IMG/VR virus record: IMGVR_UViG_3300044970_002308
Location: 16,669-80,668 of that record
DNA length: 64,000 bases
Source of the DNA: a virus
Direction: 5' to 3' (one strand)
The notes under the pieces were generated by a model. That model did no database searches. It saw only the letters and a program-made list of their open reading frames with translations, and had not been told where the DNA came from. Below are positions 10,082 through 18,330 of this stretch, one piece after another. Numbering within the stretch: the stretch's first letter is position 1; each line of letters begins with the position of its first letter. Made by a program: the position numbers and the translations under genes.

Positions 10082-10225
10082 CTAGTCGTTTTGCGCGCCC
10101 TTATTTTTAAGCGCCAGAAGCTCCTGTTCCTGTTCTTTAAGTTTATTCTGTAATACTTCCATATACTTTTGCATATTATACATATCGGTATATAGTCGTC
10201 CTATAATCTGAAATAGTTCTTCCAT
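10082..10225 (-). CDS. Small coiled-coil protein, 47 residues
   Basis: The ATG at 10225 follows an excellent ribosome site (TTAGGAGAATGT). The product starts MEELFQIIGRLYTDMYNMQK, continues into a Glu/Gln/Leu-rich amphipathic helix (residues 20-42) and ends KGAQND. It lies between the tube gene and the DDDMLDGW gene, 4 bases before the latter. A single helix of this size in a tail operon suggests a small assembly or scaffolding factor. No family is recognised. Confidence 0.75.
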   Translation of the reverse strand: MEELFQIIGRLYTDMYNMQKYMEVLQNKLKEQEQELLALKNKGAQND

Positions 10226-10287
10226 ACATTCTCCTAATAAATGTCCGTCCTTTTATTCCTATATAACCGACTAGAATCAACCAAAAA

Positions 10288-11286
10288 TTAAACAGACTCG
10301 AAAGTGCCGTTTGCTGTGACCTTAAGGTAGTTATCTGTAGTAAAGCTATAAGTAATTGTAGCATTACCACCACCAGTATCTCCACCTTGATAGTTTACAG
10401 AAGTGATCTTGTTTTTCTTGCCAAGATCGATAGTTAGATTATCTCCTGTGCCACTACCGCAAATAACAAATTTAATTTCTTTATCTTGTACTCTACCCTC
10501 TCCTGTTCCGGTGCAGGAATATGTGGCTTCGCTGATGTTTAAATAATCACCAGTAGTAGCAAGAACCTCAATTTCCGAAGTGACTTCAACGGGGAAATTG
10601 ACGTATCTATGATATGGAGTATACGAACCAAGTTCGTAAATAGACTCTCTACCAAAGTCAGCATTTACTGATACGCTTTGAATAGGAGCGGTACTACCTA
10701 TACCACCTGCGCCAGTAGGAAATACGCTCTCTGCTCTATTGAACTTCCATCTGCGAGCTGTGGCTGGGGCTGTGTATGGGCCGGAACTTGGTACGAAAGC
10801 ACTGAGACCACCAGCGCTCCAAGTCTTACTGTTGCCAACTAAGGTAACATCTTCTGTAGCATTACCATCGGTTGGGAAGGTAAAACCAACACTGGAAACA
10901 TACATGCCTGTGCATGTTACTGTGTGCTGTGCTGTGCCACTAGCTAGGGCGCCGGTATCACTATAGATGCCAAGCTTAACATTTGCTCTGTTGTTGGCAA
11001 AATCGCCTATATTGCCCTCTACCTGACCGCCACCCATCGCTAAAAGATAAACAGGTACGGTTCCGTCAAATACTTTATTGACTGTGATTTCAACTTCGGG
11101 ATTGTTCTCGATATTATCATAAAGATCGATTTGACCAAGCTGGAAGATCTTTTCGAGATTGAAGTTGGTGTTCATTCCAACGCTCTGTACACCCTTGGGC
11201 TTAACAGCTGTACTTGTTGTACCATTTGCGGCTATTGGCTGAATTTCGATTGCCTGGCAAGCGTAAAAAATTCTTTTATTACTCAT
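10288..11286 (-). CDS. Major tail tube protein (probable)
   Basis: Length 332 residues. The ATG at 11286 is preceded by ATGGAGATATTCAA. The protein is rich in Gly, Thr, Ser and beta structure, with two similar halves: 'GVQSVGMNTNFNLEKIFQLG' (from about residue 32) and 'PIQSVSVNADFGRESIYELG' (from about 201). This internal duplication is typical of tail tube proteins built from two fused tube-like domains. The C-terminus is an Ig-like or carbohydrate-binding type beta domain. It lies after the neck genes and before the chaperone and tape measure. It has its own upstream GGTGTATTTGATTA motif, fitting high expression. A sheath protein is not seen, so this is probably the only tube component. Identity is by position and duplication rather than a signature. 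Confidence 0.7.
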   Translation of the reverse strand: MSNKRIFYACQAIEIQPIAANGTTSTAVKPKGVQSVGMNTNFNLEKIFQLGQIDLYDNIENNPEVEITVNKVFDGTVPVYLLAMGGGQVEGNIGDFANNRANVKLGIYSDTGALASGTAQHTVTCTGMYVSSVGFTFPTDGNATEDVTLVGNSKTWSAGGLSAFVPSSGPYTAPATARRWKFNRAESVFPTGAGGIGSTAPIQSVSVNADFGRESIYELGSYTPYHRYVNFPVEVTSEIEVLATTGDYLNISEATYSCTGTGEGRVQDKEIKFVICGSGTGDNLTIDLGKKNKITSVNYQGGDTGGGNATITYSFTTDNYLKVTANGTFESV

Positions 11287-11326
11287 TTGAATATCTCCAT
11301 GTTAATTTTGGCTTGGTCAATAATCA

Positions 11327-11334
11327 AATACACC
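11327..11334 (-). promoter_or_regulatory. Candidate late promoter motif before tail tube gene
   Basis: Minus strand TTAGGTGTATTTGATTATTG lies in the 60-base gap upstream of the tube gene, 41 bases from its ATG. The core GGTGTATTT recurs at 16012, 38467 and, with small changes, at 23741, 47084 and 60146. It is proposed as a promoter box; no experimental support is visible. Confidence 0.5.
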
Positions 11335-11346
11335 TAAAAAATCAAA

Positions 11347-12282
11347 TCAGGGGAAAATCTCTATGGTCCATCTTGCTAATGTGCTATATAAATTACTAGT
11401 CAACGAAGAAAACCCATTTATAGTAGAGTTTTTTATAATGCATTTATTAGTAATATAATTAATATTTTCAGACAATAGTCTATATGCCTGTCTATTTGGA
11501 TTTTTTTGGCCGATATAATCTACATCAGAAAGGTTATCAATAGCTATTTTTCTCAGATTTAGTAGATTGAAAGTATTATCTTTTTGCATTAACAATAAAT
11601 CGGCTATATTTTTAGACTTATTAGTATTTTCTGTTAGAATATGGAATAATACGTCTTGAGTAATATAGTTTTTAACATTTCCTAGTTCATATGGAGCTAG
11701 AATAGTTCTAGGGGCTAGTTCTATAATTATGCAAGGTAGTTGAACCCTATGATTTGCTGTTATGAAACTATCGCCAAAAAATTGAAACTGAGATTTGTCA
11801 AAAGACTGTTTTTGTATTTCTTTAAACCATGGGGCATTGTCGGGTATATAGGTTTGAATATATCTATACGAATAGCTTGCTTCAACCTTTAGACTAGTGC
11901 TCATGGGACTATTAAAAACAACTCTACCCAAAGGATAGTTAATCTTATATGAGAAAGGACCTGTGTCGGTTATGGGAACAAATGTGTCATTTATATAAAT
12001 TCCGGACGGACTATTGGGGGAAACGCCATTATAAGCCACTTCGGTTTCATATACCCAATCTTTTTTATTAGATTCCCAAACCCTGCCTAGCATAGCTGGG
12101 TCATTAACATAGTTTAAGATATGAAGACCTTGAGTTTGAGCGCCAGATGATGGCTTATTAATATTGATAAATCCGCCAATTTCTAATAAGGCATAATCTA
12201 AAAATAGTTTTATATTCTCTTCTAATGTAGATATAGAAGGAGAAGACGATATATCTGAAATATTATGAAATAGATTTGTCAT
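11347..12282 (-). CDS. Tail terminator or neck protein (probable)
   Basis: Length 311 residues, starting in an ATGA overlap with the previous gene. An N-terminal helix (LEENIKLFLDYALLEIGGF) leads into beta-rich sequence with 'SYKINYPLGRVVFNSPMST' (residues 113-131) and 'QLPCIIIELAPRTILAPYEL'. It ends with a helix and 'ARWTIEIFP'. Its place between head completion protein and tail tube is where tail terminator/completion proteins lie. No catalytic motif is present. The sequence does not let me name a family with certainty. Confidence 0.6.
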   Translation of the reverse strand: MTNLFHNISDISSSPSISTLEENIKLFLDYALLEIGGFININKPSSGAQTQGLHILNYVNDPAMLGRVWESNKKDWVYETEVAYNGVSPNSPSGIYINDTFVPITDTGPFSYKINYPLGRVVFNSPMSTSLKVEASYSYRYIQTYIPDNAPWFKEIQKQSFDKSQFQFFGDSFITANHRVQLPCIIIELAPRTILAPYELGNVKNYITQDVLFHILTENTNKSKNIADLLLMQKDNTFNLLNLRKIAIDNLSDVDYIGQKNPNRQAYRLLSENINYITNKCIIKNSTINGFSSLTSNLYSTLARWTIEIFP

Positions 12283-12923
12283 AAATTCTTTTCAATATGT
12301 GTTTGAATAGTGGTGGGTATATTTTTTTCAATGCGCTCTATTGCTCTAGTAGACCAATTATTCTCTGCGACTCCCGCAAATTCAGAAGGGACTCTCCACG
12401 AATTAGTATCTGTAACCATCAGTGCCATACCGCTTCTGGAATTAGGATTCGATGTCATATCAACGGTATAATTTTTAACTATCTCAGAAGTACCTCTTAG
12501 CATGAGCCATTCTAGCCAAGGTAAAGAATAACCATTTAAGCTATCCTGAACAAAAGCGTCGGGATCTCCTATCAAACCCCCGATATCTAGAGAAGATATG
12601 GCAGTTAATGTGAATCCGCCTAAAACGCCTCTATTTGTAGCCCTAACAGGATTCATAGATATAGTAACTGTGTCTGCTATTTTGTTGACAATAGAATCCA
12701 CTATCGACGGATTTGGAATACCTAACTCTGCTCGTAGCTTACCGCTTGTTAAGGATGAGTATTCTGGTTCTTGTTTCAAAGCATCTCTTATCAAACCGCG
12801 AATATCTTCCAATATAGATGGTTGAGACTTAACCATAGTCTCTCTCATATGATCTGCTATGCCAGATAATATAGACTTATTAATTTCACTATTTGTTTCT
12901 AATAGGGCGAGAGAAATTTTCAT
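12279..12923 (-). CDS. Head-tail joining / head completion protein
   Basis: Length 214 residues from the ATG at 12923, which overlaps the preceding stop as ATGA. A GTG 12 bases upstream would add four residues. The central segment 'GYSLPWLEWLMLRGTSEIV' followed by 'NPNSRSGMALM' and 'WRVPSEFAGVAENNW' matches a conserved head-completion/neck protein I associate with uncultured marine tailed phages. The N-terminal third is helical. It sits between the Cys-motif neck protein and the tail terminator candidate. A neck role is well supported by context; the exact ring is unknown. Confidence 0.65.
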   Translation of the reverse strand: MKISLALLETNSEINKSILSGIADHMRETMVKSQPSILEDIRGLIRDALKQEPEYSSLTSGKLRAELGIPNPSIVDSIVNKIADTVTISMNPVRATNRGVLGGFTLTAISSLDIGGLIGDPDAFVQDSLNGYSLPWLEWLMLRGTSEIVKNYTVDMTSNPNSRSGMALMVTDTNSWRVPSEFAGVAENNWSTRAIERIEKNIPTTIQTHIEKNL

Positions 12924-14296
12924 TTTCTTTTCCACATCGTAAAAACGTATTTATTGTGTCCTAATCCAGCCGGTTGGGGATCAGAATATCTTTCGTAACG
13001 ATAATGACCTAATGCGCTAATATCTTTATCAAAAATAACTTCGCTAGCATTTCTTAGTTTAGGCAATAGACTAATACATGATATGGACTGAGCCATGCCT
13101 TCGACTATATTAGTATTTTTATTAGACCAATTCATAAAATATTTGCTATCGAAAATAACCATCATATTAACGATTTCTTCGCTAGTGGAATTAGAAATAA
13201 TACCGTTCCCAGCACATATAGGACATACTGACCCATCAGCAAATGGTACGGGACCGCCTATCAAATATTTGCCAGATGACGAGCGGGTTGTTGTGCTATA
13301 AATACAATTATTACATAAATTATTTTGTTGAGACGCGTTGGCGTATCTTAGTATACAAGGAACAGATAACGCATTAATATTTAATAAGGAGTCTATAGCG
13401 TTATTAAAAAGACTTTGAAACTCATCTCCTAGTAAACCGGAAAAGATCCCGGTCCCGCATGATAAATCGCTGCTTAATTTTGGTGTTTGTAATTTTCTAT
13501 GTGGCGGTATAATTACATTATTAGAAGGACTAACTGTAACGGTAGGAGATGGTGTTACAGTAGGGGTCGCTGTCGGCGTAGCTGTAACAGTACTAGTTAT
13601 CGAAGGAGTAGGAGTAGCGGTACCGGTATGGGTAACGGTTGGTGTTGGCGTACTGGTAACCGTACCGGTTATAGAAGGTGTAGGAGTAGCGGTACTAGTA
13701 ACAGTACTGGTTATGGACGGGGTGGGGGTGGCGGTACTGGTTGCCGTACTGGTGATTGAAGGGGTAGGGGTAGCGGTACTGGTACGAGTAACGGTCGGTG
13801 TTGGGGTAGGAGTGTTAGAGCTAGTAATGGTTGGTGTAGGCGTAGGACCAGCACACAGAACTTCCACAGACCATCTGACAGATATAATAGGGCTATCTAC
13901 AACTAACGTAGCGGTATTGGGTGCGGCAGAAGATTTGTTTAGTATGATCGAACCAATACCATTTCCGGATATATTTTCTACCGGCCTGCCTAACTCTAAT
14001 AACTTGTTTGTAAGAGAGGTGTTGAATGCGCTACCTCCCCTATACCCACTAGTAACGCTCTGTCCATTCCATATCACAGTAAATTTGTCGGGTACTGCCA
14101 GCTCTGGATCTCCGAACGAGGTTCCGCAATTTAGTTCTCCGCTCGCACATGGAGGATTAGCATGATAATTAATGGTTATAGGACCAACTCCCGATCCTAG
14201 ATCCATGTTAAAGGTATAGGTATTAGGAGTAGAATTTCTAAACAGAGAGATACTGTTACAGCTAATGGTGTCGGGTGTATTTATGAATTGTACCAT
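12920..14296 (-). CDS. Neck protein with Thr/Pro stalk and CPxCxGxG motif
   Basis: Length 458 residues in three parts. Residues 1-150 form a beta domain ending 'VRWSVEVLCAGPTP'. Residues about 150-260 are a low-complexity stalk of TPTPSITST-type repeats. Residues 265-458 contain 'CNNC' and 'GGPVPFADGSVCPICAGNG', a DnaJ-like zinc-binding pattern of four or more cysteines, then 'GHYRYERYSDPQPAGLGHNK'. The C-terminal part resembles a small virion protein usually encoded alone in the neck cluster. Here a surface-type stalk domain appears to have been added in front, which could make it a neck fibre or whisker. The neck assignment is by context; zinc binding is inference from the cysteines. Confidence 0.65.
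   Translation of the reverse strand: MVQFINTPDTISCNSISLFRNSTPNTYTFNMDLGSGVGPITINYHANPPCASGELNCGTSFGDPELAVPDKFTVIWNGQSVTSGYRGGSAFNTSLTNKLLELGRPVENISGNGIGSIILNKSSAAPNTATLVVDSPIISVRWSVEVLCAGPTPTPTITSSNTPTPTPTVTRTSTATPTPSITSTATSTATPTPSITSTVTSTATPTPSITGTVTSTPTPTVTHTGTATPTPSITSTVTATPTATPTVTPSPTVTVSPSNNVIIPPHRKLQTPKLSSDLSCGTGIFSGLLGDEFQSLFNNAIDSLLNINALSVPCILRYANASQQNNLCNNCIYSTTTRSSSGKYLIGGPVPFADGSVCPICAGNGIISNSTSEEIVNMMVIFDSKYFMNWSNKNTNIVEGMAQSISCISLLPKLRNASEVIFDKDISALGHYRYERYSDPQPAGLGHNKYVFTMWKRK
13530..13845 (-). repeat. Minisatellite encoding Thr/Pro/Ser stalk
   Basis: Degenerate tandem copies of a unit read on the plus strand as ggtgtaggagtagcggta and related forms. On the minus strand they encode TATPTPSITST-type repeats. 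Copies differ by point changes, so this is not a recent expansion. Length changes by slippage would lengthen or shorten the stalk. Confidence 0.75.
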
Positions 14297-14315
14297 AATA
14301 AATCTTTTCTATTTA

Positions 14316-14507
14316 TTATTGCTTCAAAGGAATGGTATTGTCCGACTTAATCACAGAGATCCGCTCCTCTGTTGCGTATTTAGGTTCTAATATTATATTG
14401 CGTTGTATAGTTATCTTATTTGCTATGGTGTCAATCAGAACCGGTATCAAGTTTTGACTCACAACAACTAATCCGTATTTTTTAAATAGCGCTATGTTAT
14501 AATTCAT
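14316..14507 (-). CDS. Small hypothetical protein, 63 residues
   Basis: The product begins MNYNIALFKKYGLVVVSQNL and is a beta-strand and helix mix without cysteines or a signal peptide. It lies 3 bases after the P-domain protein and 19 bases before the next gene, in a tight operon. The ribosome site is weak. Position suggests a neck accessory protein. Nothing else supports a function. Confidence 0.55.
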   Translation of the reverse strand: MNYNIALFKKYGLVVVSQNLIPVLIDTIANKITIQRNIILEPKYATEERISVIKSDNTIPLKQ

Positions 14508-14510
14508 TGA

Positions 14511-15428
14511 TTATTCTGAATGATATGTGACTATCAGGGTCCAAGAAACGATACTGCCGGACTCGCTTGGATCGGTATCTTCAATTAACAATTCCCAGGT
14601 TCCATTAGCCAGCTGGTTTTGCAGATGGACAAAGGAGGGGACCAACGGGGAATCAGAATTGATAATCTGTGTCTTATCATAAATTCTACATTTACTATTA
14701 TTAGTTATATTATGTAAGTAGGCATCCGCAGGAGCGGAATCAGAAATAATATAATTGAATCCTGGTCTATAATTTTTAATTTTTTGATTTGCCGACAGTA
14801 GAATAGACGACCCTGTTGGTGGAACTAAAACAAAGACTAGATCTTGTGGATTTTTATGCACCAACCCGTTGATTGCTAGTTCTATATTCTCGATGGTTCT
14901 GGTGTCTGTTATTTGTATAGTCGAAGAGGCTGATCCATTATCTGGAATATTAATGCCTCCACCAGAATATTTAACAGCATAAATATCTGTTGATAAGCAT
15001 TCTGTTGGACATACAGATTCTGTTGATGGTAAATCTATACAGTTGGTGATTAGTTCTTGGGGGTTAGATCTTCTTATAATAAACGCCCTTCCTGTAGACA
15101 ATCTAAAAGTTCTATAGCCGCTACCCTGATATTGCTCATTGGGTTCTTGAAGATCCAGATCGTATAAAGCAAAATCAAAAGAGTATGTATTCGTTGTAGT
15201 AGCCGGTAGACTAAATGTTATCCTGCCATCCGAATAAGTAGATAAGTCATAATTTAAATTTTTATTTCTATTACTAAATACTGTCCTATTATTATTCGAG
15301 TCTGTCCACTGGAGTACGGCGCACCAGTCGGATATATCTACAGGATTACCATTAGGGTCCTGATAGACAAATGTAATTTCGTAATAAGACCCTTGCTCTA
15401 TATTGAAGTCGTAAGTAATAGCTGCCAT
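14511..15428 (-). CDS. Structural protein with proprotein-convertase P-like domain
   Basis: Length 305 residues. Residues 1-125 form a beta-sandwich that starts 'YDFNIEQGSYYEITFVYQDP' and contains 'VDISDWCAVLQW'. The same module makes up the protein encoded at 46622-47026. Residues about 150-305 resemble a P/Homo B domain: 'TIENIELAINGLVH', 'DLVFVLVPPTGSSILL' and the ending 'NGTWELLIEDTDPSESGSI' then VSWTLIVTYHSE. In cellular proteins the P domain accompanies subtilisin-type proteases and binds calcium. No protease domain is attached here, so an adhesion or stabilising role on the virion is more likely. It precedes the connector-like gene in reverse order, within the neck block. The domain calls are by eye but the P-domain ending is distinctive. 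Confidence 0.7.
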   Translation of the reverse strand: MAAITYDFNIEQGSYYEITFVYQDPNGNPVDISDWCAVLQWTDSNNNRTVFSNRNKNLNYDLSTYSDGRITFSLPATTTNTYSFDFALYDLDLQEPNEQYQGSGYRTFRLSTGRAFIIRRSNPQELITNCIDLPSTESVCPTECLSTDIYAVKYSGGGINIPDNGSASSTIQITDTRTIENIELAINGLVHKNPQDLVFVLVPPTGSSILLSANQKIKNYRPGFNYIISDSAPADAYLHNITNNSKCRIYDKTQIINSDSPLVPSFVHLQNQLANGTWELLIEDTDPSESGSIVSWTLIVTYHSE

Positions 15429-15437
15429 AGTTTATTC

Positions 15438-15959
15438 TTATGAAAAAAAGTTTCTGTTGCGAACGCTGTTATTATGGAAATTAATATTTCTTGGATCAAA
15501 ATTATTACCCACAAACGGACTAAGCACAGCTCGTATAGCTGTGGCCTCTTTAACATCCCAATGAGAAGTAAGCTCTTCGTATAAAGCGCATGGGCCATGC
15601 TCTATTATTGTTTTCCACGCGGCGCTTTGTCCCGCAACACTTAGGCTAGCAGGGCCAAGAGCGGCTCTTATGCCTTCCAAAGCGGCTTTGGTTCTTAGAG
15701 CACTTTGATCTATGATACAAGCAGCCTTCAAACTGACCAAACTAATAAAGATTTCATCTCGGTCGCTAGTTGGGTCTGGGCTAATATTTGGATTAGCCAC
15801 GTCAATATTATATTTATGGTCTAATACCACGTCGAATTGAACGTATTTAGCAGCGACCGCTATAGTCTGCTGTATTCTTTCATCGCTATAAACCGGCGTA
15901 TCTCCCAAATCATTAATCAGAGTACGAACAATTATAGGTATTTCTATTTGCCAGCTCAT
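15438..15959 (-). CDS. Head-tail connector / adaptor protein
   Basis: Length 173 residues, ATG at 15959 after AAGGCTAATTT. The N-terminus 'MSWQIEIPIIVRTLINDLGD' with 'YSDERIQQTIAVAAKYVQFD' and the helical core 'LVSLKAACIIDQSA' match the adaptor (gp15/gp6-like) proteins that dock below the portal in HK97/SPP1-type phages. 'HGPCALYEELTSHWD' follows. The ending is disordered and Asn-rich. A GGTGTATTTTTTATTA motif lies 53 bases upstream, so this gene may begin the neck-tail transcript. The family match is from memory of metagenomic phages and not from a search. Confidence 0.7.
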   Translation of the reverse strand: MSWQIEIPIIVRTLINDLGDTPVYSDERIQQTIAVAAKYVQFDVVLDHKYNIDVANPNISPDPTSDRDEIFISLVSLKAACIIDQSALRTKAALEGIRAALGPASLSVAGQSAAWKTIIEHGPCALYEELTSHWDVKEATAIRAVLSPFVGNNFDPRNINFHNNSVRNRNFFS

Positions 15960-16011
15960 AAATTAGCCTTTTAAATATACGGGTTCAAAGTTTTGATAGC
16001 ATCTAATAAAA

Positions 16012-16019
16012 AATACACC
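16012..16019 (-). promoter_or_regulatory. Candidate late promoter motif before connector gene
   Basis: Minus strand ATGGTGTATTTTTTATTAG in the 76-base gap between the FkbM-type gene and the connector gene, 53 bases from the connector ATG. It matches the core seen at 11327 and 38467. Confidence 0.5.
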
Positions 16020-16035
16020 ATATAATCAACGGCGT

Positions 16036-17280
16036 CTATTTATGCAAAAAGACTCGTTCTACTTGGTTTAGATCTTCTGATATTTGAGATTTTAGCCCTT
16101 TTATTATATCAATGTCTACTAAATCTGGGTGAGCCCACCAATCCTCAAAAGAACTATTTTGATCGGGAGATACGTCATTGACCACTAAAATATAACCCAG
16201 AGACTGTAAATACTCTCTAGATTTTTGTTTATATGAACGAGATATATCTATATAGTCATCGTGCTCATATGTTATTACGGCAAATTTATATTTATCAAAA
16301 GGAATACTTAATAAGGCCTCATATGTGTTTTTGGGCGGCTCTATATCTAGTTGTAAATAATCTATATTGTTTTGACCTGGAAAATATTTAGTTAACAATT
16401 TCTCATAGTTCACGATCAGAGCATCCGTACATAATACAGGGTTTTTTCTTTGATTTTTATGGGTGTTAACAAAGTCCTGATTAAATTCTATACCAATTCC
16501 TGTCCAATCAAACTTGGTCTCTAGTAGTGCGGTATTGCTGTTTTTTAAAGCGTCGGACGAGCCTATTTCTAAGTATGACCCATTACGCTTGCCATTTAGG
16601 GCAGTCAGTATAAACATATCCTGATATACTTGAGAAAAATTATGATCTACTAAATCTATACCTTTAAAAGTAAAGTTTAAGTTATCTTTAAGATTTTTAT
16701 TGTATGGTCTTATGGCCTGAGACTCTGGGCCACTACCTAGTCTAGATAAATTATTTTCTAATAAAGTTTTATACTTATCTGTCATCTTATCAATATAATT
16801 ATTAAACAGCTCCTTAAATAATTTCCTTGCCTCTAGGGGTTTTCCTATCCACCACGCCGAGGCCGCTTTCTGGAATAACAAAGCATATAAATCAGGAAAT
16901 TCTATTGTAGAAAAAAATACCGACTTCTCTTCGCAGATATCTAAAGATATACTAGCATAGGTATATATGCTAGACCAATCTGATTTAGCTTCGTAATATT
17001 GAGTGAGAAAAAAATAAGCTTCTGGTTTGCGTGGACACAAAGATATAGCTTGTTTTAATAGTGTTTCACATGTATAGTCTCTGCCTCCTAGATTTCTATA
17101 GCATAGATACATCCTTAATAAAGACTCATATCGTAAGTCAATACTAGAAGTTTTTTCTGCACACCTCAAATAAAAACCTGATGCGGGAGCGTGGTGGTTC
17201 TGATTCTCATAAAATAGACCTAAATAAAAATTATTGAGATCATTGTCGGGGTCTTTTATATAATCTGATAACTCTCTCAT
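16036..17280 (-). CDS. TPR-FkbM-type SAM methyltransferase
   Basis: Length 414 residues; the ATG at 17280 overlaps the previous stop. Residues 15-190 are TPR-like helical repeats ('YLGLFYENQNHHAPASGFYL', 'KPEAYFFLTQYYEAKSDWS'). Residues 215-414 form a methyltransferase of the FkbM family: 'FSQVYQDMFILTAL', SAM-binding motif 'GSYLEIGSSDALKNS', then 'WTGIGIEFN' and 'DYLQLDIEPP'. FkbM-type enzymes usually O-methylate sugars of surface glycans. It is paired with the GH130-like gene, and the two probably modify phage fibre glycans or host surface glycan. The substrate is unknown. The methyltransferase fold is secure; the TPR part is moderately sure. Confidence 0.8.
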   Translation of the reverse strand: MRELSDYIKDPDNDLNNFYLGLFYENQNHHAPASGFYLRCAEKTSSIDLRYESLLRMYLCYRNLGGRDYTCETLLKQAISLCPRKPEAYFFLTQYYEAKSDWSSIYTYASISLDICEEKSVFFSTIEFPDLYALLFQKAASAWWIGKPLEARKLFKELFNNYIDKMTDKYKTLLENNLSRLGSGPESQAIRPYNKNLKDNLNFTFKGIDLVDHNFSQVYQDMFILTALNGKRNGSYLEIGSSDALKNSNTALLETKFDWTGIGIEFNQDFVNTHKNQRKNPVLCTDALIVNYEKLLTKYFPGQNNIDYLQLDIEPPKNTYEALLSIPFDKYKFAVITYEHDDYIDISRSYKQKSREYLQSLGYILVVNDVSPDQNSSFEDWWAHPDLVDIDIIKGLKSQISEDLNQVERVFLHK

Positions 17281-18266
17281 AATCCCATAATCTCGTCTAT
17301 AGTAGTAGTATTAACAGCTAGTAAATAAGAGGCATTGTCTTGAAACCCAAAAGTTATTAATATTTGATTGTTATAACGTGTCATACCGCAAGCGAATTCT
17401 ATTTCTCCGCCCATAAAGTCAAACAACGGAGATACTCTAAGTAGATTAAAGTCCTTGTCCCATAAAATAAACCTATGTCTATATGTGGCATTTTTGCGAC
17501 CCGCTTCACTCTTAAATAAGTCTACTTCATGAACAATAGCTAAGTAATAATCTTTATAGGGGATAACCTGAGAACCGCCCCTTAAATCTCTAGTGTTCAA
17601 ATTTTGATATTCTGTTAAAATAACCGTTTTAGTCTCTTTAGTTTCTGGATTATATTCCACGACTTCTGTGGGGTTTGTCCATTTCACATACTGATACGGC
17701 CTATCCATAATGGGCATCCAATTTTTTTCACAATATGAATTATCTGGATATGGAGCCGGTAGTCTTTGTCTCGAAATTTCTTTCCAGCTATTTTGTTCAG
17801 AAACTATTTCCGATAGTTCTATTCTTCCTTGACCATTTGGTGTTGTATCCCGTCTCACGCCGCTCAAAAATAATTTCTGATCCCAATGAACCAGCCTGCA
17901 GTCTTCTAGTCCAATAAACTCCCATAGTGGCTTAGCGTCTAGATTCTTAGTGTCCGCTATAGAATTAGAAACTATATTTAGATTACTATCTAATTCGCAA
18001 AGTATATTATGGGTTGCTAATACTTGATGTTGTTCGGTGTGTAAGTAGCATAATGGTCCCCATACGTGTTCATTAATGCCGTGTTCAGCATGGTATAGGA
18101 CATAATTAACATTACGTAAATTAACTAATAATTGTCCATTTAGATTAATAATAGAAGGATTAGTTAATGATGGTCCAATTATGTCATTACTAGATACTAA
18201 TAATGGATATAAGCCACCTCCTTGGTCTACACAATATTTGACAAAATTTGAAAGTTCGCTTTTCAT
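17277..18266 (-). CDS. GH130-like five-bladed beta-propeller protein
   Basis: Length 329 residues. Blade motifs in order: 'NPSIINLNGQLLVNLRNVNY', 'FIGLEDCRLVHWDQKLFLSG', 'YCEKNWMPIMD', 'DLRGGSQVIPYKDYYLAIVH', 'YRHRFILWDKDFNLL' and 'GGEIEFACGMTRYNNQILIT'. The EDxR, EKNWMP and RGGSQ motifs are those of mannoside phosphorylase/beta-mannosidase-like (GH130, GH43/32 clan) propellers. The catalytic Asp of GH130 could be the D in GLEDCR, but I cannot confirm activity; some relatives are thought to act as glycosyltransferases or glycan-binding proteins. It has its own sigma-70-like promoter 20-50 bases upstream and overlaps the methyltransferase gene by 4 bases. Together they form a two-gene glycan unit inside the fibre island. 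Confidence 0.65.
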   Translation of the reverse strand: MKSELSNFVKYCVDQGGGLYPLLVSSNDIIGPSLTNPSIINLNGQLLVNLRNVNYVLYHAEHGINEHVWGPLCYLHTEQHQVLATHNILCELDSNLNIVSNSIADTKNLDAKPLWEFIGLEDCRLVHWDQKLFLSGVRRDTTPNGQGRIELSEIVSEQNSWKEISRQRLPAPYPDNSYCEKNWMPIMDRPYQYVKWTNPTEVVEYNPETKETKTVILTEYQNLNTRDLRGGSQVIPYKDYYLAIVHEVDLFKSEAGRKNATYRHRFILWDKDFNLLRVSPLFDFMGGEIEFACGMTRYNNQILITFGFQDNASYLLAVNTTTIDEIMGL

Positions 18267-18286
18267 AAGAATTCTCTAGAGTATAA

Positions 18287-18317
18287 ATTATACTAATGAG
18301 TTCTTAAATAATGTCAA
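18287..18317 (-). promoter_or_regulatory. Sigma-70-like promoter for glycan gene pair
   Basis: Minus strand TTGACA (18317-18312) is followed either by TAGTAT after 16 bases or by TATAAT (18292-18287) after 19 bases. The gene start is 20 bases further on. The same TTGACA-N16-TASTATA layout is seen at 58424-58477. It suggests host-type transcription of the two glycan genes independent of the late motif. Confidence 0.5.
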
Positions 18318-18330
18318 ATCTATTAATTTA

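Noticed and set aside
10176-10385. Hydrophobic 69-codon minus-strand frame before the 47-residue gene
   Set aside because: It overlaps the tube gene end in another frame and has no ribosome site. The 47-residue gene at 10082-10225 in a different frame has a strong one.
13713-14165. Plus-strand frame rich in Val and Gly opposite the Thr/Pro stalk
   Set aside because: It is the antisense of the TPTP repeat; no ribosome site and no other support.
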